From: Actinomadura sp. 6K520
Lineage (GTDB): Bacteria; Actinomycetota; Actinomycetes; Streptosporangiales; Streptosporangiaceae
DNA length: 61,064 bases
Assembly (NCBI RefSeq): GCF_004349245.1
Contig: NZ_SMLC01000028.1
Coordinates: forward strand, 1 to 61,064
Direction of reading: 5' to 3'
In this document: positions 53,635 to 61,064 of the stretch, one piece after another
How positions within the stretch are numbered: the first letter of the stretch is position 1
How the letters are laid out: every line of letters begins with the position of its first letter
Made by a program: the position numbers and the translations under genes
Notes under the pieces: generated by a model
What the model was told of the DNA's origin: nothing
Seen by the model: the letters and a program-made list of their open reading frames with translations, nothing else
Databases searched by the model: none

Positions 53635-54618
53635 CTAGAGAGTGATGGCGACTTTGCCGCGGGCGTGGCCGCGTTCGATGTAGCGCAGGGCCTCGGGGAT
53701 CTCGGCGAACGGGTAGGTCCGGTCGATGGCGGGGGTGACCTCTTCCTTCTCCATGAGGTCGGCCAGGAGGCGCAGGTCCGCGGCGTTGGGTTTCCACTGG
53801 ACGGTGGCGATGCGCTGGCTGACGAAGGGGGAGAGCAGGGCACCGCGGAGTTGCTGCGCCGCCGGGCCCAGCAGGCGGCCGCGGCCGGAGGCGATGCCGC
53901 CCACGAGGACGAGCGTCCCTCTGGAGGTCAGGGGGCGTCGTAGGTGGGCCAGGGAGCGGTCACCCACGATGTCCATGACCAGGTCGTACTGCCCCTTTCG
54001 TTCGGTGAAGTCGTCGCGGGTGTAGTCGACGACGTGGTCCGCGCCGAGGGAGCGGACCAGGTCGATGTTGCGGGTGCTGCACACGCCGGTGACCTCCGCA
54101 CCGAACGCCTTGGCGAGCTGGACGGCGAACGTGCCGATGCCCCCGGAGGCCCCGTTGACCAGGACCCGCTGACCGGCGGAGATCCTTCCGACGTCCCGCA
54201 GCCCCTGCAGCGCGGTGGTCGCGGCCATCGACACCGACGCCGCCTGCTCGAAGGTGAGGCGGGCGGGCTTGACGGCCAGCCTGTCCCGCGGGACGGCGGC
54301 GGCCTCGGCGAACGAGCCCAGCCGGACCTCCCCGAAGACCTCGTCGCCGGCGCGCAGGTCCGGCACGCCGTCGCCCACCCGCTCGACGACTCCGGCGAGG
54401 TCGGCGCCGAGGACCAGGCCCGGTTTCGGCCGCCGCAGCCCGGCCCCGCTCAGCCGCACCAGCTTCGGGTCGGCGTGCAGGTGGCGCCAGTCGTAGGGGT
54501 TGACGGACACCGCGCGGCCTCGGACGAGCACTTCCCCGGCGGCGATCCCGGGCTCGTCCATGTCCGTGAGGTGCAGGACGTCGGGCGGTCCGTAGCGGTT
54601 CCAGCTCCAGGCTTTCAT
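53635..54618 (-). CDS. Quinone oxidoreductase-like MDR dehydrogenase
   Basis: A 327-residue medium-chain reductase without structural zinc. GroES-like part (NPYDWRHLHADPKL; LVLGADLAGVVERVGDGV), NADP site VLVNGASGGIGTFAVQLAK near 145-163. Such enzymes reduce enones or quinones. It is divergent in control from the TetR gene upstream; shared operator-like sequences lie before both genes. Confidence 0.9.
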   Translation of the reverse strand: MKAWSWNRYGPPDVLHLTDMDEPGIAAGEVLVRGRAVSVNPYDWRHLHADPKLVRLSGAGLRRPKPGLVLGADLAGVVERVGDGVPDLRAGDEVFGEVRLGSFAEAAAVPRDRLAVKPARLTFEQAASVSMAATTALQGLRDVGRISAGQRVLVNGASGGIGTFAVQLAKAFGAEVTGVCSTRNIDLVRSLGADHVVDYTRDDFTERKGQYDLVMDIVGDRSLAHLRRPLTSRGTLVLVGGIASGRGRLLGPAAQQLRGALLSPFVSQRIATVQWKPNAADLRLLADLMEKEEVTPAIDRTYPFAEIPEALRYIERGHARGKVAITL

Positions 54619-54663
54619 CGGACGTCCTTCCGGGGGGGTGGGGGGCGGCCGCAGCCGTCATAC

Positions 54664-54712
54664 GACGTAAGGTTCTCTTATCTCGTAAGGTAATCGTACG
54701 CCGTAAGGCGGT
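54664..54712. promoter_or_regulatory. GTAAGG repeats, probable TetR operators before the MDR gene
   Basis: Three CGTAAGG copies about 19 bp apart in 54664-54712. The last, TAATCGTACGCCGTAAG, matches 13 of 17 positions of the palindrome before the TetR gene (55533-55552). Confidence 0.55.
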
Positions 54713-54791
54713 CAAGGGCGGCAGCGGAAACGGACTCGGCCGGTGACCGGCAGTGCGGGGCGCCCGCGGGGCTCAGGCGCCTTCGGGAAGG

Positions 54792-55511
54792 TCAGGAACC
54801 GGCGGCGCGGCGCCGCTCCAGCCCGTCGAGGATCAGATCCAGCGCGAACTCGAATTCGAACTGGTCGTCGCAGAAGCCCAGGATGCCGTCCGGGTCGTCA
54901 TGGACGGCGTCCGCCAGCATCCCGACGATGTTCGGGAACCGGTCGGCCAGCTCCGCCATGAGCGCGGCGGCCTCCTCGTCCGCGGTCTGGGCGCCGTCGG
55001 GCCGGAACAGTTCCTGGGAGAACCCGAGGGCGCGGCTGCCCAGGACGTGCAGCGCCCGGTGGGCCAGCTCGAACGAGAACCCGCCCGCCCGCAGGATGGC
55101 GACGACCCGGTCGTAGTAGGCGATGACCAGCGGATTCGTGGTGGTACGGCTTTCGAGCACCCGCGGTGCCCAGCCGTGGCGGAGGAAGACCTCCCGGGCG
55201 GCGAGGATCCGGGCGCGCAGTGCCGCCCGCCAGTCCGTCTCGGGGGACGGAGCCTCGACCTCGTCCGCCGCCGCGATGACCTCCCCGAGGACCACCTCGG
55301 CGACGCCGTCGAGGACGGCCTCCTTGTTCGCGACGTGGTGGTACAGCGACATCGCCTCGACCCCGAGCTCCTGCGCGAGCTGGCGCATGGTCAGCGAGTC
55401 GATGCCGTCGCGGTCGGCGAGCCGCACGGCGGCGCGCAGCACCCGCCTCCGGTTCAGCGGGATGCGCGGCTGCTCGGTCAGCTCGTCGGCGTCGGTCGTC
55501 GGTGGGCTCAT
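54792..55511 (-). CDS. TetR-family regulator (TetR_C type)
   Basis: A 239-residue protein. The HTH includes LRAAVRLADRDGIDSLTMRQLAQELGVEAMSLYHHV (recognition part LGVEAMSLYHHV) and a TetR_C-like ligand domain (YYDRVVAILRAGGFSFELAHRALHVLGS). ATG 55511 follows GGAGGAAG. The long upstream frame is not used. Likely represses itself and the MDR gene. Confidence 0.9.
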   Translation of the reverse strand: MSPPTTDADELTEQPRIPLNRRRVLRAAVRLADRDGIDSLTMRQLAQELGVEAMSLYHHVANKEAVLDGVAEVVLGEVIAAADEVEAPSPETDWRAALRARILAAREVFLRHGWAPRVLESRTTTNPLVIAYYDRVVAILRAGGFSFELAHRALHVLGSRALGFSQELFRPDGAQTADEEAAALMAELADRFPNIVGMLADAVHDDPDGILGFCDDQFEFEFALDLILDGLERRRAAGS

Positions 55512-55532
55512 GGGATCTTCCTCCCGACGCAC

Positions 55533-55552
55533 CTTACCCGTACACGGTAAGT
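55533..55552. promoter_or_regulatory. TetR operator palindrome
   Basis: CTTACC-CGTACAC-GGTAAG, an inverted repeat with 6-bp arms, 22 bp upstream of the TetR start. Related sequence stands before the MDR gene. Confidence 0.6.
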
Positions 55553-55628
55553 CTCCCCCGAGGGCCCGGGCAGCGCACCGGCCGTCGGCACCGCGCGCAG
55601 ACGTCGGGCCGGTGGGCAGAATCCCTGT

Positions 55629-56396
55629 ATGACTCAGACTGTGAACCTGCCCGGCGGCACCGTACTGCCGATGATCGGTTTCGGAACCTGGCAACTGGGC
55701 TCCAAGACGGCGTACGAGTCGGTGCGTGCGGCGCTCGACGTGGGCTACCGGCACATCGACACCGCGACGCTGTACCGGAACGAGGCGGACGTCGGCAGGG
55801 CCGTGAAGGACAGCGGCATCGACCGGGAGCAGATCTTCATCACCACCAAGCTCCGCCCCCAGGACGCGCGGCATGCCCGCAGGACCCTGGAGTCGAGCCT
55901 CCGCCACCTCGGCACCGGCTACGTGGACCTCTGGCTGATCCACTGGCCGACCGGCCCGGACGATCTCGTCCCGACCTGGGAGGAACTGCTACGGGCCAAG
56001 GACGCGGGCCTGATCCGCAACGCCGGGGTCAGCAATTACAGCCCGGCGCAGATCGACCTGCTGACCGAGGCCACCGGTCAGCAGCCGCCGGTCAACCAGA
56101 TCCCGTGGAGCCCGGCGGAGCACGACCCGGACCTGCTGGCGGAGCACCGTCGCCGGGGCGTCGTCGTCGAGGGCTACAGCGGCCTGAAGAACACCGACCT
56201 GAACCACCCGGTCCTGGCCGAGATGGCTCAGCGGCACGGGGTCACGCCCGCCCAGGTCGTCCTCCGCTGGCACCTGGAACACGACATCGTGATCCTCCCC
56301 AGGTCCGCACGCCCGGAGCGCATCGCCTCCAACTTCGACCTCGACGGCTTCAGCCTCACCAAGGAGGACGTCGCCGCAATCGACACCCTCACCTGA
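55629..56396 (+). CDS. Aldo/keto reductase
   Basis: A 255-residue AKR of the 2,5-diketo-gluconate reductase group. VGYRHIDTATLYRNE holds the catalytic Asp and Tyr, ITTKLRPQ the Lys, and LWLIHWPTG the His. The cofactor region is LPRSARPERIASNF. Single gene with a strong terminator about 115 bp downstream. Confidence 0.93.
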   Translation: MTQTVNLPGGTVLPMIGFGTWQLGSKTAYESVRAALDVGYRHIDTATLYRNEADVGRAVKDSGIDREQIFITTKLRPQDARHARRTLESSLRHLGTGYVDLWLIHWPTGPDDLVPTWEELLRAKDAGLIRNAGVSNYSPAQIDLLTEATGQQPPVNQIPWSPAEHDPDLLAEHRRRGVVVEGYSGLKNTDLNHPVLAEMAQRHGVTPAQVVLRWHLEHDIVILPRSARPERIASNFDLDGFSLTKEDVAAIDTLT

Positions 56397-56510
56397 CCGC
56401 GCCGCGGGCCTGTCGCCGCCGGGACCGCCGGAGGCACTGCGCGCTCGGCCGGCGGCCGTGCCGCCTACCTGAAGCGCGGCCATAGCGCCGCCGAACGAAC
56501 AGTAGATCCA

Positions 56511-56548
56511 GGGTCGGAACCGTTCAAAGAAACGGTTCCGACCCTTTT
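56511..56548 (+). terminator. Rho-independent terminator after the aldo/keto reductase
   Basis: GGGTCGGAACCGTT, loop CAAAGA, then the exact complement followed by TTTT (14-bp stem). Part of a 359-bp gene-free stretch (56397-56755). Confidence 0.85.
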
Positions 56549-56634
56549 ACCTGCCCAGGCAAGCTCGCGAAAAGAGTCATGCACAGACCTCCCGAAACCC
56601 CTCTGAGCTGCGGTTCGCAAGTCCCATGCATCCA

Positions 56635-56670
56635 TGTCATGCCGTTTTACATAAGCAAAACGGCATGACA
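56635..56670. promoter_or_regulatory. Perfect 14-bp inverted repeat before the hydrolase operon
   Basis: TGTCATGCCGTTTT (56635-56648), an 8-nt spacer ACATAAGC, then the exact complement (56657-56670). AT-richer than the surroundings and 85 bp before the ATG. Looks like an operator overlapping the promoter; the regulator is not in this window next to it. Confidence 0.6.
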
Positions 56671-56755
56671 GTACGGGTTGTTCATCGGACGCCTGGGGAG
56701 GGGGATGCGGAATACGCAAATCCCCGGCCACACCATCGAGAAAGGGGAAGTGACC

Positions 56756-57721
56756 ATGAGCGGTAACGTGCTCGAGCCCGCGGCTCGGGAGTTCGCCGAC
56801 GCCGCGGCCAAGCCGCCGTTCCTGTACGAGCTGGGGCCGGCGGGCGCCCGCAAGGTCCTGGACGACATCCAGGCCCCGCCCGTCGCCATGCCCGAGGTGG
56901 ACGAGAAGTGGCTCACCGTGCCGGCCGAGGGCGGCGAGGTGCGGGTCCGCGTCGTCAGGCCCGCCGGGACGGCCGGCGAGGTCCTGCCGGTCGTGCTGTA
57001 CATGCACGGCGGCGGCTGGATCCTCGGCAACGCCGGAACCCACGACCGGCTGGTGCGCGAGCTGGCCACCGGGGTCCACGCGGCGGTCGCCTTCGTGGAG
57101 TACGACCGGTCACCGGAGGCCCGCTACCCGGTCGCGATCGAGCAGGGGTACGCCGCCGCCCGGTTCCTGACCGCCGACGGCGCGAAGGAGAACCTGGACG
57201 CCGCCCGGATGGCGGTCGCCGGCGACTCGGTCGGCGGGAACATGGCCGCGGCCCTGACCCTCCTGGCCAAGCGGCGCGGCAACGTGCGGTTCGCGCACCA
57301 GTCGCTGTACTACCCGGTCACCGACGCCGCCCAGGACACCGGCAGCTACCGCGAGTTCGCCGCCGGCCCGCACCTGACCGCCGCGGCCATGGCCTGGTTC
57401 TGGGACGCCTACGCCCCCGACCCGGCCCAGCGCGCCGAACCGACCGCGTCCCCGCTGCGCGCCGGCCTCGACGACCTGGCCGGGCTCCCGCCCGCGTTCG
57501 TGGTCGTCGACGAGAACGACGTGCTCCGCGACGAGGGCGAGGCGTACGCCCGCAGGCTCACCGAGGCGGGCGTCCCGACCACCAGCGTCCGCTACAACGG
57601 CACGCTCCACGACTTCATGATGCTCAACCCGCTCAGCGGCACCCGTGCCACGCGGGCCGCCGTGACCCAGGCGGTCGCGGCGCTCAGGAACGCCCTGCAC
57701 ACCGGAAAGGCCAGCTCATGA
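56756..57721 (+). CDS. HSL-family alpha/beta hydrolase (esterase)
   Basis: A 321-residue carboxylesterase. Oxyanion motif YMHGGGWILGN near residue 82, nucleophile GDSVGGNMA near 157, Asp in VVVDENDVLRDEG and His in GTLHDFMMLNP. AAGGGGAAG precedes ATG 56756. It overlaps the next hydrolase gene by 4 nt. Confidence 0.92.
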   Translation: MSGNVLEPAAREFADAAAKPPFLYELGPAGARKVLDDIQAPPVAMPEVDEKWLTVPAEGGEVRVRVVRPAGTAGEVLPVVLYMHGGGWILGNAGTHDRLVRELATGVHAAVAFVEYDRSPEARYPVAIEQGYAAARFLTADGAKENLDAARMAVAGDSVGGNMAAALTLLAKRRGNVRFAHQSLYYPVTDAAQDTGSYREFAAGPHLTAAAMAWFWDAYAPDPAQRAEPTASPLRAGLDDLAGLPPAFVVVDENDVLRDEGEAYARRLTEAGVPTTSVRYNGTLHDFMMLNPLSGTRATRAAVTQAVAALRNALHTGKASS

Positions 57722-58455
57722 GCAGCAACGGTCAGCCCGTCGTCGTCCTGGTCCACGGAGCCTTCGCCGAGTCGGCGAGCTGGAACGGCGTCATCCGGCG
57801 CCTGTCCGGCCGCGGACTCCGCGCGGTCGCCGTGGCCAACCCGCTGCGCAGCCTGGAGGGGGACGCCGCCTACGTGCGCGACGTCATCGGCGGCATCGGC
57901 GGGCCCGTCGTCCTCGTCGGCCACTCCTACGGCGGTCTGGTGATCAGCCGGGCGGCGGCCGGCGACTCCGCCGTCGGGTCGCTGGTCTACGTCGGGGCGT
58001 TCGCCCCCGAGCCCGGGGAGAGCGCGTTCCAGCTCTCCGGCAAGTTCGAGGGCAGCACCCTGGGCGGCACGCTGGTCACCTACCCGGTCTCGTCCGGAGG
58101 CAACGAGTTCCGGATCGACGACGACAAGTACCACCACCAGTTCTGCGCCGACGTCCCCGCCGAGGAGGCGGCCCTCATGGCGGCGACCCAGCGCCCGGTG
58201 ACCGAGCGGGCGCTGACCGACGAGGTGGACGCGGACGGAGCCGCCTGGCGCACCGTGCCGTCCTGGTTCGTCTTCGGCGAGCTGGACCGTAACATCCCGG
58301 CCGAGGCCCACCGGTTCATGGCGGAACGCGCCTCCTCGCGAGACACCCGGGAGATCGCGGGCGCCTCCCACGCGCTCGCGGTGTCCCAGCCCGACGCCGT
58401 GACCGACTGCATCCTCGAAGCCGCCGGGACTAGTCCGCGAGCCACCAGTGGATAA
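57718..58455 (+). CDS. Alpha/beta hydrolase (esterase EstC/MhpC-like)
   Basis: A 245-residue hydrolase. VLVHGAFAESASWNGVI, nucleophile VGHSYGGLVISRA near 72, GELDRNIPAEAHRFMAERA and catalytic His in GASHALAVSQPD. ATGA overlap with the esterase gene upstream means coupled translation. Similar pairs occur in actinomycetes without known substrate. Confidence 0.9.
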   Translation: MSSNGQPVVVLVHGAFAESASWNGVIRRLSGRGLRAVAVANPLRSLEGDAAYVRDVIGGIGGPVVLVGHSYGGLVISRAAAGDSAVGSLVYVGAFAPEPGESAFQLSGKFEGSTLGGTLVTYPVSSGGNEFRIDDDKYHHQFCADVPAEEAALMAATQRPVTERALTDEVDADGAAWRTVPSWFVFGELDRNIPAEAHRFMAERASSRDTREIAGASHALAVSQPDAVTDCILEAAGTSPRATSG

Positions 58456-58571
58456 GGGAGAAGTCCGCTTCGGTGAGGCCCGCACGCGGGTCGACTCGGT
58501 GCAGTAGCGCCCTGTTGCCATGGTGCGCTGCCACCCATCGGCGGTCGGCGCCGGTCAGTTGCCCTCGTCCG

Positions 58572-59768
58572 TTACCAGCGGGGGACGGGGTTGGCTTGGA
58601 GGTTGCTTTCGCCGCAGGGCCATGCGCCGGTGTCCAGCGGGGGCAGGTCGGTGTGGGCGACCACGAGTTCGGCATCGCCCTTCGCCCAGTCGGTGGTGAG
58701 GACGAAGAAGAGCCGTCCCCTCGCCAGCAGCAGCATCCGTCCGACGCCCTCCCCCTCTCCTTTCCACAGGGTGCGGAGGGACAGGTCGGTGGCGACGGTC
58801 TGGAGTTCGCCGTCCCGGAAGAGCGCGGCCCTGCCGTCGCCGCTCAGCGCCGGCCCGACGGTGTAGTAGCCCGATAGGAGGGGGCCGTCGGTCATGGTGC
58901 CGTCGCGGTGCAGCCGCCGGACTCGCTGCGGCGAGGAGTCGTTCGCCATCTCCACGACGCGGATTCTGCCGCGGCTGCTGACGAGGAGGCGGCCGTGGCT
59001 GGGCCATTCCGCGACCGTCGCGCCGTCCCGGTCGTACAGCCGTGTGGAGAACGCGCCATATCCCTGGCTGCCGACCAGGAAGGCGCCCGGTCCGGCGATC
59101 GCCCGTTCCCCTGTCGGGTGCGGCGGCGTGACCCAGACCAGTTCGCCGGTCGCCAGGTCGAGGCAGTAGCCCATGCCGATACCGCTGGACCAGTCGAGGT
59201 AGGTGGCGAGCACCCGGTCCGCCGAGACCAGCAGGCCGGAGGGGCGCTCGGGAGACAGCTCCCGGGGGCGCCACGGCGCCATCGGGGCCGGCTCCCAGTC
59301 GTTCGCCGCGCTCATCTCGACGACGCCCTCGTAAGACAGGCGCGCATCGGGCAACTCGGCCGACCAGCGCCTCGCCCCCGATCCGTTGACGCGTTCCACG
59401 CGCGCGGTGTGGTACGGCTTGCTCTGCCACGCCACCACGAACCCGTCGGCCAGGACGACGAACTCTCCGATCCGCTCGTCGGGCGCGTGGGAGAGAGCCA
59501 CCTGCCGACCCGGCGCACCCGATGCCGTCGTTTCCACGAGGGCCGCGTCGTCGGCCAGCCACACTCCCCCGTCCGGCGCGACACGCATCAGGCCCGACCG
59601 GGCGTGCACGGGACGGTTCCACCGCACCCGCCCGTCCAGGCCGACCGCGCACAGGGCGGACCCCGATGACGACGAGGTCAGTGCGTAGACCGGCCCCGCC
59701 GCCCCCGCCGCGGCCAGCGGCCCGCACCGCCCGGTCAGCTCCACCCGTTCGACACTCGGCACGCGCAT
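58572..59768 (-). CDS. Hypothetical protein, predicted beta-propeller
   Basis: A 398-residue protein made of repeating strands with Gly-Asp turns and Trp (GLDGRVRWNRPVHAR; APDGGVWLADDAALV; DLATGELVWVTPPHP; LYDRDGATVAEWPSHG; HRDGTMTDGPLLSGYYTVG), which suggests a PQQ/WD-like propeller. No signal peptide. ATG 59768 is preferred over GTG 59798. Function unknown. Confidence 0.75.
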   Translation of the reverse strand: MRVPSVERVELTGRCGPLAAAGAAGPVYALTSSSSGSALCAVGLDGRVRWNRPVHARSGLMRVAPDGGVWLADDAALVETTASGAPGRQVALSHAPDERIGEFVVLADGFVVAWQSKPYHTARVERVNGSGARRWSAELPDARLSYEGVVEMSAANDWEPAPMAPWRPRELSPERPSGLLVSADRVLATYLDWSSGIGMGYCLDLATGELVWVTPPHPTGERAIAGPGAFLVGSQGYGAFSTRLYDRDGATVAEWPSHGRLLVSSRGRIRVVEMANDSSPQRVRRLHRDGTMTDGPLLSGYYTVGPALSGDGRAALFRDGELQTVATDLSLRTLWKGEGEGVGRMLLLARGRLFFVLTTDWAKGDAELVVAHTDLPPLDTGAWPCGESNLQANPVPRW

Positions 59769-59836
59769 GATCGTCCCGATATCGGCGCCCGTCCACAACC
59801 CCCGGCGGGCGACCGGATCGGCATTACGCTGGGATC

Positions 59837-60262
59837 ATGTCCGACGGCGAGAACCGGCCCGCCCGGATCGAGGACGTTCACGAGCTTGCGCTGGCCATGC
59901 CGCACGTCACGATCTATCCGGGGACCGAGGACAGGCCGGTCTACCAGGTGGGCGGGAAGTCGTTCGTCTTCTTCCGCACCCCGCGGCCGGACGCCGTCGA
60001 TCCCGAGACCGGAGAACGCTATCCGGATGTGATCGTGTTCTGGGTCGCGTCCGAGGACGACAAGCAGGCGCTGGTCCAGGACGGGACGTCACCGTTCTTC
60101 ACCACCGCCCATTTCAACGGCCACCTTTCCGTACTGCTGCGGGGGAGCCGCATCGGCGAGCTCACCAGGGACGAGCTGGCGGAAATCGTCCAGGACGCAT
60201 GGCTGTCGCGCGCATCGGCCCGCCGTGCCGCGGCCTGGCTCGACGCCCATCCCCCGAAATGA
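59837..60262 (+). CDS. YjbR/MmcQ family protein
   Basis: A 141-residue MmcQ/YjbR protein (VHELALAMPHVTIYPGTEDRPVYQVGGKSFVFFRTP, of which PVYQVGGKSF is typical; FNGHLSVLLRGSRIGELTRDELAEIVQDAW). Binds DNA or nucleotides in some studied members. Single gene. Confidence 0.88.
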   Translation: MSDGENRPARIEDVHELALAMPHVTIYPGTEDRPVYQVGGKSFVFFRTPRPDAVDPETGERYPDVIVFWVASEDDKQALVQDGTSPFFTTAHFNGHLSVLLRGSRIGELTRDELAEIVQDAWLSRASARRAAAWLDAHPPK

Positions 60263-60325
60263 TCGCCGGCCCATGGGCAGGGCGTCCGCGGCCGTCCCGG
60301 CTTCGCCGGCGGATAGGCTCGGGCG

Positions 60326-61051
60326 ATGTTCTCGCCTCAGGGGCCGTCGCTGCGTGAGCTGGCCGTCCAGGCGCTGTCCTCGGTCGAACGCGGCTACGAC
60401 CTGCTCGCCCCGAAGTTCGACCACACCCCCTTCCGCACCCCGGACGCCATCCTCGACGCCACCACCGACGTGCTGCGTCCGCTCGGGCCGTTCGGCGCGG
60501 GGCTGGACGTCTGCTGCGGCACCGGCGCGGGCATGCGGGTCCTCGAACCGCTGTGCGCGGGACGGATCACGGGCGTCGACTTCAGCGGGGGCATGCTCGC
60601 GCGGGCCGCCGAGGCGCACCCGGACGCCGAGTGGGTGCGGGCCGACGTCCGGGCCCTGCCCTGCACCGCGGAGTTCGACCTCGCCGTCACCTTCGGGGCG
60701 CTCGGTCACCTGCTGCCCGCCGAGCGGCCCGCGATCTTCAGCGGGGTCCACCGGGCGCTGCGCCCCGGCGGGCTCTTCGCCTTCCCGCTCGGCGCACCGC
60801 CGCCCCTGGCCTCGGCCCAGTACTGGGCGCTGCTCGGGTTCGACGCGGCCATGCGCGTCCGGAACGCCGTCTGGCGTCCCCCGTTCGTCATGTACTACCG
60901 CACCTGCCCGCTGGGCGCGGTCCGCGACGACCTGACGGCGGCCGGCTTCACCGTCACGACGGCCCCCATGACGAGACTCGGCCGACGCGCGGACGGCACC
61001 CCCCGCTACCGCCTCGTCCTGGCCCGCAAGGAGGCGGACGGGCCGGGTTAG
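60326..61051 (+). CDS. Class I SAM-dependent methyltransferase
   Basis: A 241-residue protein. SAM motif I LDVCCGTGAGMRVLEPL near 60, GVDFSGGMLARAAEAHPDAEWVRADVRALP near 85-115 (acidic loop, motif II region), then FDLAVTFGALGHL. Small-molecule methyltransferase fold; substrate unknown. Complete, ending 14 bp before the window edge. Confidence 0.88.
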   Translation: MFSPQGPSLRELAVQALSSVERGYDLLAPKFDHTPFRTPDAILDATTDVLRPLGPFGAGLDVCCGTGAGMRVLEPLCAGRITGVDFSGGMLARAAEAHPDAEWVRADVRALPCTAEFDLAVTFGALGHLLPAERPAIFSGVHRALRPGGLFAFPLGAPPPLASAQYWALLGFDAAMRVRNAVWRPPFVMYYRTCPLGAVRDDLTAAGFTVTTAPMTRLGRRADGTPRYRLVLARKEADGPG

Positions 61052-61064
61052 GGCTCCGTGGGGT

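Noticed and set aside
51914..53797. 627-codon minus-strand frame
   Set aside because: Arg/Pro/Gly-rich shadow of the membrane-protein and DUF1963-like genes.
58430..58675. 81-codon minus-strand frame after the last hydrolase
   Set aside because: Its end looks slightly protein-like, but it overlaps two better genes and has no family or ribosome site.
1..61064. CRISPR array
   Set aside because: No regularly spaced direct repeats or cas genes were seen.

Overview
The DNA is high-GC with many GTG starts, tight 1-8 nt gene overlaps, an XRE/DUF5753-DUF397 pair and a small HATPase protein. This points to the chromosome of a filamentous actinomycete; Streptosporangiales such as Actinomadura is an inference, not a proven assignment. 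The window divides into a mobile defence island (left half) and ordinary chromosome (right half).

Island, about 256-30823. An intact tRNA-Asp and tRNA-Phe lie at the left edge. The last 45 bp of the tRNA-Phe region (256-300) recurs exactly at 30779-30823, and a tyrosine recombinase starts 83 bp inside the left copy. This is the signature of a roughly 30.5 kb element integrated at the 3' end of tRNA-Phe. No replication or transfer genes are visible; the cargo is almost all anti-phage type. (1) A class I DISARM system on the minus strand: drmD-drmMI (22667-15316) and drmA-drmB-drmC (8551-2437). (2) Between its two halves, mainly in the opposite direction, a four-gene unit: AAA ATPase (DUF3696-like), TOPRIM nuclease-like protein, DUF262 protein and a Cys-rich small protein (8633-12858). 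It is followed by a regulatory group (HATPase plus partner, XRE/DUF5753, DUF397). (3) A long SF1 helicase-phospholipase D fusion resembling Mokosh type II (23243-26287). (4) A tightly coupled three-gene operon (26402-30242): an NrtR-like Nudix regulator, a nucleoside-phosphorylase-fold protein and a four-helix membrane protein. The last two share a Gln/Gly/His motif resembling bacterial RHIM-like amyloid signalling motifs. Units 2 and 4 are the best candidates for undescribed systems.

Junction, 30824-31723. Next to the right att copy are a strong terminator, two direct repeats that could be recombinase arm sites, a conserved small gene broken by an in-frame TGA, and the C-terminal end of a second, unrelated integrase. 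These look like the wreck of an older element that used the same tRNA.

Chromosome, 31724-61064. A catabolic locus (31724-43031) holds a GMC oxidoreductase, a hydantoinase/oxoprolinase A-B pair and an NMT1-like ABC importer, divergent from a FAH-family hydrolase, an acyl-CoA ligase and a GntR/FCD regulator. Then come a RibD/DHFR-like reductase, an AraC regulator, a decayed amidohydrolase, a short VOC protein, an ECF41/SigJ-type sigma factor with an NDH-2-like flavoprotein, a hypothetical protein, an SDR/NmrA pair divergent from an AraC regulator, a membrane protein, a DUF1963-like protein, an MDR oxidoreductase with a TetR regulator, an aldo-keto reductase, two coupled alpha/beta hydrolases, a repeat-rich hypothetical protein, a YjbR protein and a SAM methyltransferase.
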